Notes: generated by a model not told the origin, from the sequence alone. A stretch of 64,000 nucleotides of DNA from Lichenibacterium ramalinae (GCF_004137085.1 NZ_QYBC01000009.1:162020-226019); one strand, 5' to 3'. Shown: positions 19,568 to 27,818, counted from the stretch's first letter. Made by a program: numbers and translations.

Positions 19568-20602
19568 TCAGGCGGCCTTGCGCTTCGCCTGGATCAGGCC
19601 GCGGTTCACCAGCACTTCGGCGATCTGCACGGCGTTGAGGGCGGCGCCCTTGCGCAGGTTGTCGCTGACGCACCAGAAGGACAGGCCGTTCTCCACCGTC
19701 GGGTCCTCGCGCACGCGCGAGATGTAGGTGGCGTCCTCACCGGCCGCCTCGTGCGGCGTGATGTAGCCGCCGGGCTCGTGCCGATCGATCAGCAGGCAGC
19801 CCGGCGCCTCGCGCAGGATGTCCTTCGCCTCCTCGGCCGAGATCGGATCCTCGAACTCGACGTTCACGGCTTCGGAATGGCTGATGAACACCGGCACGCG
19901 CACGCAGGTGGCGGTGAGCTTGATCTTGGGGTCGAGAATCTTCTTGGTCTCGACCACCATCTTCCACTCCTCCTTGGTCGAACCGTCCTCCATGAAGACG
20001 TCGATCTGCGGGATGAGGTTGAAGGCGATGCGCTTCGGGAACTTCTTGGTCTCCAGCGCATCCGACACGAAGACGGCCCGCGTCTGGGTGAAGAGCTCGT
20101 CCATGCCCTCCTTGCCGGCGCCCGACACGGATTGGTAGGTCGCCACCACCACGCGCTTGATGCGGGCCTTGTCGTGCAGGGGCTTCAGCGCCACGACGAG
20201 CTGTGCCGTCGAGCAATTGGGGTTGGCGATGATGTTGAGCTTGCGGAAGCCCACGATGGCGTCGGCGTTCACCTCGGGCACGATCAGCGGCACCTCGGCG
20301 TGCATGCGGTAGGCCGAGGAATTGTCGATGACGACGCAGCCCTGCGCGCCGATGCGCTGCGCCCATTCCTTCGAGATCTCGCCGCCCGCCGACATGAGGC
20401 AGATGTCCGTGTCGGAAAAGTCGTGCTGGTCGAGGACCTTGCACTTCAGGATCTTGTCCCCGAAGGAGATCTCGGTGCCGCGCGAGCGGTTGGAGGCCAG
20501 GGCCACGACTTCGCTGGCCGGGAAGCCGCGTTCGGCCAGGATGCCGAGTATCTCGCGGCCCACATTGCCGGTGGCGCCGACGACGGCAACCTTGAACGCC
20601 AT
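19568..20602 (-). CDS. asd: Aspartate-semialdehyde dehydrogenase
   Basis: The protein has 344 residues and reduces aspartyl phosphate to aspartate semialdehyde, the branch point to lysine, diaminopimelate, threonine and methionine. The N-terminal NADP motif is VVGATGNVGREI, the catalytic Cys is in IANPNCSTAQLV, and the SVSGAGKEG motif and a later His in RVPVFISHSEAV are present. The frame runs upstream, but the ATG at 20602 has GAGGAGAGATC as ribosome site and starts with the conserved MAFKVAVVGATG. It is transcribed as a single gene with a terminator downstream. Confidence 0.97.
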   Translation of the reverse strand: MAFKVAVVGATGNVGREILGILAERGFPASEVVALASNRSRGTEISFGDKILKCKVLDQHDFSDTDICLMSAGGEISKEWAQRIGAQGCVVIDNSSAYRMHAEVPLIVPEVNADAIVGFRKLNIIANPNCSTAQLVVALKPLHDKARIKRVVVATYQSVSGAGKEGMDELFTQTRAVFVSDALETKKFPKRIAFNLIPQIDVFMEDGSTKEEWKMVVETKKILDPKIKLTATCVRVPVFISHSEAVNVEFEDPISAEEAKDILREAPGCLLIDRHEPGGYITPHEAAGEDATYISRVREDPTVENGLSFWCVSDNLRKGAALNAVQIAEVLVNRGLIQAKRKAA

Positions 20603-20977
20603 GTGATCTCTCCTCGGCGGTGGGATGGCTGAAAGCCGCCCTGCATAGAGCCTCGCGTGCCGCGCCGCAATGGCGTCGAGCCACGGCACGGGCCTCCGGA
20701 TGCGGGTCGACGTGGGACCTTCGGGAGCGCCCTTCTCCCCACGGGGGAGAAGCGCGACGGTCCGCGGCGCCCCGCGCGGGTTTTGTGCGGCTGCGAGATC
20801 TTCTTGCGGTGCAGAAGTAGATGCATCGCGTCCGTCCAGTGTTCATGGCGAAATCGCATGGTCTCGCGTCGATCCCATGCGGAGCCATGTCTTCTCCGAC
20901 GATCCTGCCAGGATTATCTCACCATCATACAATCGAGCCTGCACCTGACAGGCTCGGGCAGGAGCAGGAGGCGGCAC
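20603..20977. other. Divergent intergenic region with repeat element
   Basis: The 375 bp between asd (minus) and a small secreted protein gene (plus) contain no supported gene. Part of it (20704-20752) is a dispersed repeat related to that at 30997-31073. The stretch 20860-20945 is AT-richer and is the likely promoter area for the plus-strand gene. Confidence 0.5.
20704..20752. repeat. Dispersed palindromic repeat, copy A
   Basis: The stretch with GGGTCGACGTGGGACC and TCGGGAGCGCCC, ended by the palindrome CTTCTCCCC-A-CGGGGGAGAAG (20732-20752), is shared in order and near-identical sequence with 30997-31046. It is an intergenic repeat of the REP kind. Confidence 0.7.
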
Positions 20978-21418
20978 ATGCGTGCGTTGAAACTTCACGC
21001 GACTGTGGCGATGCTGGCCGGGGCGATGACGGTCGGTGGGATCGGTGCCGCGATGGCGGGCGCCGACGACGGGGGCGCCCATGCCTTCTTCGCGATCCCG
21101 AGCCCGGGTTCGGCGACCGGGGTCGCCGCAACCGCCACGCCCGACGGGGCCTCCGGTGTCGCCGATAGCGCGGCCGAGGCACAGCCCAGTGCCGGCGTGA
21201 GCCGGACGGTCGTGGCGGAGAGGCGCGCGTTACGGCGCCACGTCGCCGTGACGCGCCTCGCCCACTACACGGCTGCACCCCACCGGTCCGTGCCGCATGT
21301 CGCCGTTGTGCGCCACGAGGGCCCGCATCGCGCGGTGGCGGTGGCCCATCGTGTCCCGGCGCCGGGGACGCTGCACGCCATGCATCGCGGGCCTGAGACC
21401 GGCGGCCACCAGTCCTGA
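20978..21418 (+). CDS. Histidine-rich secreted protein (146 aa)
   Basis: The ATG at 20978, after GGAGCAGGAGG, gives a signal peptide (MRALKLHATVAMLAGAMTVG, cleavage near AMAGA). The mature protein is Ala/Ser-rich in the first half and rich in His and Arg in the second half (for example APHRSVPHVAVVRHEGPHR). It could bind metal, but there is no recognised family. It is convergent with the Ca2+/H+ antiporter gene. Confidence 0.55.
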   Translation: MRALKLHATVAMLAGAMTVGGIGAAMAGADDGGAHAFFAIPSPGSATGVAATATPDGASGVADSAAEAQPSAGVSRTVVAERRALRRHVAVTRLAHYTAAPHRSVPHVAVVRHEGPHRAVAVAHRVPAPGTLHAMHRGPETGGHQS

Positions 21419-21451
21419 CGTGACTCCGCCCCGTCGGTCCGCTCCGCGGGT

Positions 21452-22534
21452 TCAGCCCGCGAAGAAGAAGGCGAGGGCGAGGAGCAGGTAGACCCCCACC
21501 AGGAGGAGTCCCTCGAACCACGTGGTCTCGCCATCGCCCGCCACCGCATTCACGATGAGCGCCGTGACGCCGATGGCGAACAAGTCGAGCGGGTTCGAGA
21601 AGACCAGGGTCATCGGCTTGCCGATGAGGAAGGACGCCACGACCAGCAGCGGCGCCACCACCAGGGCGACCTGGATGGCGGAGCCGATGCAGATATCCAT
21701 GACGAGGCCCATCCGGTCGCGGTGGGCGAAGAGCACGGCGGCGAACAGGTCGGCGGAGGTGCCGATGAGCGCCAGCACCACGACGCCGAGGAACAGCGGC
21801 GACAGGTGCAACTGGCTCGCCGTGGCCTCGAGGGCGCCCGAGACGAGTTCGGCCTCGAAGGCCAGCACCGCCGTGCCCACCACCATGATGCCGACCGGAA
21901 CCCAGATCGACCGGCCGCGGCCCTCGGCGCCGCGTTCGGCGGCGGCTTCGGCGCTGTCGCGCGCGAAGACGTCGCGGTGGGTGACCAGCGTGTAGATCAG
22001 GTTGCCGGCATAGATGGCGAGCAGCACGGCCGACACGCCGAGGCTGAGTTGCTCGTCCGAGAACGGGATGTCGCGCCCGTCCGGATGCAGGCGCAGCACG
22101 AGGTCGAAGACGGCCGGCAGCAGCAGCGCGATCAGCACCACCACCAGCAGGCTGGACAGCAGGCCGGCGCGCTCCCGCTTGAAGGTTTGGCGGGCGCGCG
22201 TCGCGCCGCCCACCAGGATGGCGAGTCCCAGCCCGAGCAGGCCGGTGCCGATGATGGAGCCGGTGATCTGCGCCCGCACCACGCCGGCCTGGCCGTCCGC
22301 CAGGACGAAGACGGCGAGCACCAGTTCGGCGATCGAGCCGAAGCTGACGTTGAGCAGCCCCCCGACGGCGGGACCTGCCGCTTCCGCGACGGCCTCGGTT
22401 GCCGAGGAGACGTGATAGGCCAGGACCATCACGCCGACGGCGGCGGTGACGAAGACCCACAGGGGCGAGGCCCCCCACAGGAAATGCAGTGCCGCCGAGA
22501 GCGGCACGACGATAAGGAGCAGCAGAGCGATCAT
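21452..22534 (-). CDS. Calcium/proton antiporter (CAX/ChaA family)
   Basis: The 360-residue integral membrane protein has about 11 predicted helices in two homologous halves. The alpha-repeat signatures are NVSFGSIAELVLAVFVLADG in the first half and ALIGTSADLFAAVLFAH in the second; in both the acidic residue of the ion-binding site is present. It is expected to export Ca2+ (or another cation) from the cytoplasm against protons. The start at the ATG at 22534 begins with a hydrophobic helix; the frame extends a little upstream without support. A central polar loop (residues 195-210, AEAAAERGAEGRGR) separates the halves. It stands alone. Confidence 0.88.
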   Translation of the reverse strand: MIALLLLIVVPLSAALHFLWGASPLWVFVTAAVGVMVLAYHVSSATEAVAEAAGPAVGGLLNVSFGSIAELVLAVFVLADGQAGVVRAQITGSIIGTGLLGLGLAILVGGATRARQTFKRERAGLLSSLLVVVLIALLLPAVFDLVLRLHPDGRDIPFSDEQLSLGVSAVLLAIYAGNLIYTLVTHRDVFARDSAEAAAERGAEGRGRSIWVPVGIMVVGTAVLAFEAELVSGALEATASQLHLSPLFLGVVVLALIGTSADLFAAVLFAHRDRMGLVMDICIGSAIQVALVVAPLLVVASFLIGKPMTLVFSNPLDLFAIGVTALIVNAVAGDGETTWFEGLLLVGVYLLLALAFFFAG

Positions 22535-22634
22535 GGCACCGTCCGGGGGATTGCCATGTCTCAATGCCGGCGCCGCCCTCGCGTTGCCTCGGCAATGCGC
22601 ACTTCGGCCGGGGGCCCGGCCGAAGGCGGTGCGG

Positions 22635-23033
22635 TCAGGCGCGCGCCAGCCGCGCCATGCCCATGTCGCGCTCGGGCCGGGCGGCCTCCATCGCGGGCAT
22701 CTTGTCGCGGCCGTCCAGAGTTTCGACCTTCTTCAGCTCGTCCTGCGCTTCGCCGAGCAGGCCCCTGGCTTCGTCGAGCTGGTCCTTCAGCTCATCCGAC
22801 GACCGTTTCAGGTTGTCGCGCCGGGTCACCGCGGCACGGGCGAAGGTGGGATAAGCATAATGGTTCGGATCCGAGATGCCCGAACGCTGTTCTTCCGACG
22901 CGATCTCGCGATCGAGATCGACCACCATGCGGCTGAAATCCGCGATCATGGACTCGATCTGCGTGACGCGACGGCGCCGTTCGTCGACTTGAAACCGTTT
23001 GAGGCGGATGAGGTGATCCCGCGACTTCACCAT
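22635..23033 (-). CDS. fliJ: Flagellar export protein FliJ
   Basis: The protein has 132 residues and is almost wholly helical, with long coiled-coil segments (RLKRFQVDERRRRVTQIESM and LKDQLDEARGLLGEAQDEL). This is the alphaproteobacterial type of FliJ that acts as a chaperone escort and stalk for the FliI ATPase in flagellar export. It starts at the ATG at 23033 with MVKSRDHLIRLKRF. FliJ next to ctrA is typical of Hyphomicrobiales, but fliI, usually its partner, is not downstream here: the next gene is an unrelated antiporter. The call rests on sequence resemblance and the neighbour. Confidence 0.82.
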   Translation of the reverse strand: MVKSRDHLIRLKRFQVDERRRRVTQIESMIADFSRMVVDLDREIASEEQRSGISDPNHYAYPTFARAAVTRRDNLKRSSDELKDQLDEARGLLGEAQDELKKVETLDGRDKMPAMEAARPERDMGMARLARA

Positions 23034-23549
23034 GCAAAACTCCAAGACGCGAGGGGCGGAAACTATGCTTCGACCCTTCAGGACCATGCCGACGCCGCGA
23101 GACACCTGGACCTTGGCGGATGGAAGTTGCTTCTTCCTTACTCCTGACGCTTGAAAGTAAGGGTAACGGGCTGCGGACCGCGATCGCGCGGCGCTAACGT
23201 CCTGTTTACCTTTTCCGTTAAGATTGCCAGATGGAGCCCACCCCGACGGTTCCCAGCCCCCGTCGTTCGGTGGGCCGCCGGCGGGGGTGGGGAGGCGGAG
23301 CGGACCGCCGACATGAGCAAGGCCGGACAGGATGACTCAGAGGGGGCCGTGGCGTGGCGGGATCGGCAGGCCGATCGACGTGGACGGATTCGAGGCAAAG
23401 CCGCGGCTTAATGAAAGTGATTCCATTAACCTTTCGGTGCTAACGATGAATGATGGCTCGGGGTTCTTAGCGGCCCTCGACCGAGATGCCGTAACGCGCT
23501 CGGCGCGCATCATCGGCGAGGCCAACCTGGGCAGGGGTGAGGACCACAC
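23034..23549 (+). promoter_or_regulatory. Long ctrA upstream region with three GANTC sites
   Basis: A 516-bp gene-free region, much AT-richer than the surroundings, lies between divergent fliJ and ctrA. Three GANTC sites, targets of the CcrM methyltransferase, fall at 23334-23338 (GACTC), 23387-23391 (GATTC) and 23419-23423 (GATTC). TTAA half-sites of the kind bound by CtrA occur at 23408 and 23426, and a degenerate CTAA-N7-TTTA at 23194-23208, but no full TTAA-N7-TTAA site was found. In Caulobacter ctrA is controlled by CcrM methylation and by CtrA itself, so a similar control is plausible. Confidence 0.6.
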
Positions 23550-24251
23550 ATGCGCGTTCTCCTGATCGAAGACGACAGCGCAACCGCGCAGAGCATCGAG
23601 CTGATGCTCAAGTCCGAGAATTTCAACGTCTACACGACCGACCTCGGCGAAGAGGGGATCGATCTCGGCAAACTCTACGATTACGACATTATCCTGCTCG
23701 ACCTCAACCTGCCCGACATGTCGGGCTACGAAGTGCTGAGGACGCTGCGGGTCGCCAAGGTCAAGACGCCGATCCTCATCCTGTCCGGCCTCGCCGGCAT
23801 CGAGGACAAGGTGAAGGGCCTCGGCTTCGGCGCCGACGACTACCTGACGAAGCCGTTCCACAAGGACGAGCTCGTCGCCCGCATCCACGCCATCGTGCGG
23901 CGGTCGAAGGGCCATGCCCAGTCGGTCATCGCCACCGGCGACCTCATCGTCAACCTCGACCAGAAGACCGTCGAGGTCGGTGGTGCCCGCGTGCACCTGA
24001 CCGGCAAGGAATACCAGATGCTGGAGCTGCTCTCGCTCCGCAAGGGCACGACCCTGACCAAGGAGATGTTCCTGAACCATCTCTACGGCGGCATGGACGA
24101 GCCCGAGCTGAAGATCATCGACGTCTTCATCTGCAAGCTTCGCAAGAAGCTCGCCAATGCCAGCCACGGACGCAACTTCATCGAGACGGTCTGGGGCCGC
24201 GGCTACGTCCTGCGCGAGCCGAACGAGGCCGACAACCGCATCACCGCCTGA
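23550..24251 (+). CDS. ctrA: Cell cycle response regulator CtrA
   Basis: The 233-residue OmpR-type regulator is very close to the alphaproteobacterial CtrA consensus: [20 protein letters not shown] at the N-terminus, phosphoacceptor Asp51 in [12 protein letters not shown], and [21 protein letters not shown]. The C-terminal winged-helix DNA-binding domain has [20 protein letters not shown] and [12 protein letters not shown]. CtrA controls DNA replication start, division, flagella and other polar functions through the CckA-ChpT phosphorelay; chpT is encoded 1 kb downstream on the other strand. The ATG at 23550 has GGTGAGG as ribosome site. A strong terminator follows. Confidence 0.98.
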   Translation: MRVLLIEDDSATAQSIELMLKSENFNVYTTDLGEEGIDLGKLYDYDIILLDLNLPDMSGYEVLRTLRVAKVKTPILILSGLAGIEDKVKGLGFGADDYLTKPFHKDELVARIHAIVRRSKGHAQSVIATGDLIVNLDQKTVEVGGARVHLTGKEYQMLELLSLRKGTTLTKEMFLNHLYGGMDEPELKIIDVFICKLRKKLANASHGRNFIETVWGRGYVLREPNEADNRITA

Positions 24252-24271
24252 CGCCTCCGGTCGTCACGGTC

Positions 24272-24310
24272 AAAGGCCCCGGTCCGGATGGACCGGGGCC
24301 TTTGTCGTTC
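24272..24310 (+). terminator. Rho-independent terminator of ctrA
   Basis: A perfect 14-bp inverted repeat, AAAGGCCCCGGTCC (24272-24285) and GGACCGGGGCCTTT (24290-24303), with loop GGAT, is followed by GTCGTTC. It lies 20 bp after the ctrA stop. Confidence 0.85.
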
Positions 24311-24499
24311 GGGGGCATGGAGGCGAGAACCGCGACGCCGCCCCGGTCGGGGCCCGCCATCATGGGCGGCGCTCCCGAGGCGCGGTTCCTCCCGACGCGC
24401 CCTCGTCGCCCGCCCTCGCGCGCAGCGGTGCTGATCCCGGGCGAAGCCGTGGCGGTGACGGGGCGGGGGAGGGGAGGCGGGAGGGAGGACTGTCCGAAC

Positions 24500-24722
24500 G
24501 GTCTACAGCGCTTTCGCCTTCGGCGAATTCGCTCCAGCTCCGGATCGAGAGCAGTGTCGTCGGCTTGGAGTCGCCAAGGCGACTCGGAGAAGCCGATGCT
24601 GCTCTAGAGCAGATCGCGCTCAGGTCGAGTCACCTGATCGCGAGAAAATGCTCGCAAAAACATGGCACTAGAGCTGAAGTCGCGAGCCAAGGCGAGCGGC
24701 GACGGCTCTAGGCATCCCCGCG
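24500..24722. repeat. Interspersed palindromic element
   Basis: Several stem-loops in a row: TCGGCTTGGAGTCGCC (24560-24575) pairs with GGCGACTCGGAGAAGCCGA (24578-24596), and TCGCGCTCAGGT (24614-24625) pairs with ACCTGATCGCGA (24632-24643, one mismatch). CTCTAG and CTAGAG motifs recur at 24603, 24668 and 24706. The layout and AT-richer composition recall the intergenic mosaic repeats of Hyphomicrobiales. No gene is present. Confidence 0.55.
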
Positions 24723-24802
24723 GTCGGAGGACCGTCAGGGCGATGCGGGGTCGACGACGCCGTGCGGGATGGGCTGCCAAACCCGACGGGGCCGCGGGCC
24801 CG

Positions 24803-25168
24803 TCAGATGAGGCCGACGGCCGCCATCTTGATGCGCAGGATGTCCTTGTCGAAGGGCTTCATCATCGTGTCGTCGGCGCCGGCCTGGCGGGCCTTGGCGA
24901 TATGGGCCGCGTCGTTCTCGGTGGTGCAGAACAGCACCTTGGGCTTGCTGCCCCCGGGCATGCGGCGGAGCGCCTTCAGCACGGCATAGCCGTCCATCTC
25001 GGGCATGTTCCAGTCGAGAAGCACGCCGTCCGGCATGGCGACCGCGCAGGCGTCGAGCGCCGCCGGGCCGCTGTCCGCCTCGGCCGTCTCGAGGGAGAGG
25101 CCCTCGAGGATGCGGCGCGCCACCTTGCGGATGACGCTCGAATCGTCGACGACCAGAACGCGGGTCAT
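24803..25168 (-). CDS. Single-domain response regulator (CheY-like)
   Basis: A 121-residue receiver domain without output domain. The acidic pair is in VLVVDDSSVIR, the phosphoacceptor is Asp52 in GVLLDWNMPEMDG, the Thr is in VLFCTTEND, and the conserved Lys104 is in MMKPFDKDI. It lies 37 bp downstream of chpT on the same strand and is probably cotranscribed. The gene order with chpT and ctrA suggests a place in the cell-cycle phosphorelay, perhaps as a phosphate sink or second ChpT target, but it does not resemble CpdR or DivK closely enough to name. Confidence 0.85.
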   Translation of the reverse strand: MTRVLVVDDSSVIRKVARRILEGLSLETAEADSGPAALDACAVAMPDGVLLDWNMPEMDGYAVLKALRRMPGGSKPKVLFCTTENDAAHIAKARQAGADDTMMKPFDKDILRIKMAAVGLI

Positions 25169-25205
25169 GGGCTGCTCCCTGGGGATCCGGGCCGCGCCGG
25201 GCCGC

Positions 25206-26021
25206 TCAAGCGGCGTTGAAGCGCGACAGGGGCGCGTCGGATGCGGCGGCGGTGCGCATCTGGTCGGCCAGGTCGAGGGCCGCGCCGGCGGCGTCGTCGA
25301 GGGCCGTGCCGGCGGCGTGGTCCAGGGCCGTGCCGGCGGCGTCGTCGAGCGTATCCTCGCCGGCCACGGCGGCTTCCGCCACCACGGGCCGGGCTTCGAT
25401 CACGATGCCCTCGGGCTCGCTGCGCACCGCCACCACCATGCCGACCTCGCGGGCCACGAGGCCGGTGAAGAAGGGCTGGATGGCATGGGCGTCGACGTTG
25501 CCGTGCTCGGGCGTGCCGGCGAGCAACGCCGCGATGCCGGCCGGCACGCGGGCATAATTGCCCTTGGCCAGAATGCGCACCGCGGCCTCGTCGCCCTGGC
25601 CCTCGACGTCGACCGACATGGTGCCGCCGCGCGGGATGGTCCCGGCCGCGATGAGGCACAGGTTGAGGATCAGCTTGACCTTGTTCTTCGGCATGAGGAT
25701 GCGCGGCGCCCGCCAGTCGAGCTTGATCTTGTCGTCGCCGAAGAGGCCCCGGGTCACCGTCTCGGCGTCGCCCGTGTCGATGGAGGCCCCGGCCGACCCC
25801 GCCGCCCCGAACGCGAGGCGGCAGAACTGCAGCTTGGCCGACGCCATCGTGGCGCTCTTCTTCACGAGGTCGAGCGCGAAGGTCCGCATCTCCGGGTCCT
25901 TCTCCTCGTCGAGCACTTCGAGCCCGTTCACGATGGCGCCCACGGGGCTGATCACGTCGTGGCAGACGCGCGAGCACAGCAGGGCCGCGAGGTCGAGGGC
26001 TTCGAGCGCGATCGTCGTCAT
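25206..26021 (-). CDS. chpT: Histidine phosphotransferase ChpT
   Basis: The protein has 271 residues. The phosphorylated His21 is in LLCSRVCHDVISPVGAI, followed by the two-helix dimer domain (residues 1-75) and a degenerate HATPase-like domain (about 80-215) with VKLILNLCLIAAGTIPRGG. ChpT passes phosphate from CckA to CtrA and CpdR. The C-terminal 50 residues, with the 8-residue repeat LDDAAGTA, extend beyond the usual length of about 210-220 residues. The start at the ATG at 26021 is preferred; the frame opens further upstream with unsupported sequence. It is likely in an operon with the downstream response regulator. Confidence 0.9.
   Translation of the reverse strand: MTTIALEALDLAALLCSRVCHDVISPVGAIVNGLEVLDEEKDPEMRTFALDLVKKSATMASAKLQFCRLAFGAAGSAGASIDTGDAETVTRGLFGDDKIKLDWRAPRILMPKNKVKLILNLCLIAAGTIPRGGTMSVDVEGQGDEAAVRILAKGNYARVPAGIAALLAGTPEHGNVDAHAIQPFFTGLVAREVGMVVAVRSEPEGIVIEARPVVAEAAVAGEDTLDDAAGTALDHAAGTALDDAAGAALDLADQMRTAAASDAPLSRFNAA
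25273..25350 (-). repeat. Tandem 24-bp repeats in 3' part of chpT
   Basis: About three copies of a 24-bp unit encode LDDAAGTA, LDHAAGTA and LDDAAGAA at the C-terminal tail of ChpT. Copies differ at a few bases. The in-phase unit can expand or contract without breaking the frame. Confidence 0.8.
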
Positions 26022-26288
26022 GGCATGGCATCCGTTGCGATGGCGCGGGGCGGCCCGCCGGAGGTGGGCTCGGTCCGCGCCGACAGGGTGGGGAGCCATC
26101 GGCGCACCGAACGCGGCTCAGGGTTTCCGGCTCAACCGACACCCCATAGCCTAGAGAATCTTCCGAAAAAGTTAACCAATCTTTGCGGGCGCGGCCCGCC
26201 GCCCCGGCGACCGGCGGTGCCGGGGCGGTTTCGCGGCCTGGGAGGATGGCGTAGGGCAGGGGGACATGTCCTCCAGCGGCGAGCCGCC
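26022..26288. other. Divergent promoter region chpT / cysQ-like gene
   Basis: The 267 bp contain an AT-richer stretch near 26140-26185 (with GTTAACCAATC) that is likely to hold the divergent promoters. No gene was seen. Confidence 0.4.
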
Positions 26289-26339
26289 ATGCCCTCCTCC
26301 GACGCCATGCCTTCTTTCGACGCCATGCCCTCTTCGGAC
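26286..26339 (+). repeat. Three 18-bp repeats each containing an in-frame ATG
   Basis: Units at 26286, 26304 and 26322 read GCCATGCCCTCCTCCGAC with small changes. Each gives an ATG in the frame of the phosphatase gene, encoding A-M-P-S-S-D repeats. Confidence 0.85.
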
Positions 26340-27197
26340 TTCCCGCCCCCGGGTTCGATGCCGTCCCTCGACGCTCCGCTCGATGCCGCCGCCCGCGACC
26401 GCCTCGCCGAATGGTTCGGCGCGCTCTGCGTCGCGGCCGGCGCGGTTGTGATGGACGTCTACCGAAACGGCGGCGAGGCGCGCGTCAAGGACGACCGCAG
26501 CCCCGTGACGGAGGCCGACGAGCGGGCGGAGGCGCTGATCCTGGCGCGCCTCGCGCAGGCGTTGCCGGGCTGGCCCGTGCTGGCCGAGGAGGCGGCGGCC
26601 CGGGGCGACGGCATCGCGGCCTGCGCCCGCTTCATCCTGGTCGACCCGCTCGACGGCACGCGCGAGTTCCTGAACCGCAACGGCGAGTTCACCGTCAACA
26701 TCGCCCTCGTGGCCGACGGCGTGCCGGTGGCGGGGGCCGTCTACGCGCCGGTGCTGGAGCGGCTCTGGACGGGCGGCTCCACCGCGCGGGTCCGGCGCGT
26801 CGCGCCCGGCGCCGACCTCGCCACCGCCAGCGAGGACCGGCCGCTGCGCACCCGGCCGGCACCGGCCACGGGATGGACGGCGCTGGCCAGCCGGTCGCAC
26901 GGCGATGCCGAGACCGAGGCGCTGCTGGCGCGGCTGCCGATCGGCGAGCGCCGGGCCGCGGGCTCGTCGCTGAAGTTCTGCGTCGTGGCGGAGGGCGAGG
27001 CCGACGTCTACCCCCGCTTCGGGCCCACGATGGAATGGGACACCGCCGCCGGCGAAGCCGTGCTCAGGGCCGCCGGCGGGATCGTGCTCCAGCCGGACGG
27101 GCGACCCTTCCGCTACGGCAAGGACGCATCCCGCTATCGCAACGGCCCCTTCGTCGCCTGGGGCGACCCGACGGCGGCGACGCGCGCCACCGCCTGA
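26289..27197 (+). CDS. cysQ: 3'(2'),5'-bisphosphate nucleotidase, CysQ-like
   Basis: A member of the inositol monophosphatase family. The metal-binding motifs are LAEEAAA, FILVDPLDGTREFLNRNGEF and WDTAAGEAVL, in the version (DPLDGTREF) typical of CysQ, which hydrolyses 3'-phosphoadenosine 5'-phosphate (PAP) to AMP in sulfate assimilation. The catalytic domain begins near residue 35. Four in-frame ATG codons (26289, 26307, 26325, 26358) make the start uncertain; three are within an 18-bp tandem repeat, and the repeat is not needed for the fold. It is divergent from chpT. The annotation could also be histidinol phosphatase-like, but the motif favours CysQ. Confidence 0.82.
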   Translation: MPSSDAMPSFDAMPSSDFPPPGSMPSLDAPLDAAARDRLAEWFGALCVAAGAVVMDVYRNGGEARVKDDRSPVTEADERAEALILARLAQALPGWPVLAEEAAARGDGIAACARFILVDPLDGTREFLNRNGEFTVNIALVADGVPVAGAVYAPVLERLWTGGSTARVRRVAPGADLATASEDRPLRTRPAPATGWTALASRSHGDAETEALLARLPIGERRAAGSSLKFCVVAEGEADVYPRFGPTMEWDTAAGEAVLRAAGGIVLQPDGRPFRYGKDASRYRNGPFVAWGDPTAATRATA

Positions 27198-27304
27198 CGA
27201 CACCCGTCGGCGCCCGTGGCTGTGCCGGACCCGTGCCCGTATGCCGTCCGAGACCGTCGAGAGGGTTCTCGTGGCTGGACGGACGGGCATTCGGTCATCG
27301 AGTC

Positions 27305-27739
27305 TCAGTCCGGCGCCCGCCCGGCCTCGGTGATGCGGCTCAAGGCGCCCTGGAGGTCCCGGCTCTCGACCAACAGCTTTCGGGAGATGTCGGCGAGCGT
27401 GACCCAACCGCAGACCGCGCCATGGTCGTCCATCACCGGCAAGCGGCGGATGTGGTTGGCGGCCATCAGGTCCATGGCGACCTGCAGGTCGTCCGCCTCG
27501 CGGCAGGCGATCACGGCGCGGGACGCCACGTCGCGCACCAGCGTCCCCTTCGGGTCGAGTCCCGCCGCGACGACGCGGAACAGCAGGTCGCGATCCGTCA
27601 CGATGCCCTCGAGCGCTGTGGCGGTGCCGATCGGCAGGGCGCCGACATCGAGCTCGCCCATCAGTTCGGCGGCCTCCTTCACCGGCACGTCCCCGGCGGT
27701 GAATTCCACCGCTGTGCTCATCACCTCCGCAACCTTCAC
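27305..27739 (-). CDS. CBS-domain protein (144 aa)
   Basis: The GTG at 27739 follows GGAGGAGG at an 8-base spacing and is preferred over the GTG at 27763. The product is two CBS motifs (a Bateman module) and little else: VAEVMSTAVEFTAGDVPV, GIVTDRDLLFRVVA, then HIRRLPVMDDHGAVCGWVTL. The module binds adenine nucleotides in many proteins and may sense energy state. No enzyme domain is attached. It is convergent with the CysQ-like gene. Confidence 0.85.
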   Translation of the reverse strand: MKVAEVMSTAVEFTAGDVPVKEAAELMGELDVGALPIGTATALEGIVTDRDLLFRVVAAGLDPKGTLVRDVASRAVIACREADDLQVAMDLMAANHIRRLPVMDDHGAVCGWVTLADISRKLLVESRDLQGALSRITEAGRAPD

Positions 27740-27818
27740 GCGCGCATCCTCCTCCGGGGCCACAGGGCTCCCAACGCGCGAGGCGACGATTCAGCTCTCG
27801 CTTTTCGGCTCTTGCCGC

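Larger units (their letters stand above)
24252..24802. other. Gene-free region between ctrA and response regulator gene
   Basis: The 550 bp hold the ctrA terminator (24272-24310) and a complex interspersed palindromic element (about 24500-24722). ORFs here are short and lack support. Confidence 0.6.

Noticed and set aside
23160..23440. Full CtrA boxes (TTAA-N7-TTAA) before ctrA
   Set aside because: Only half-sites and one degenerate CTAA-N7-TTTA were found. The pairs of TTAA at 23408 and 23426 are 18 bp apart, not 11.
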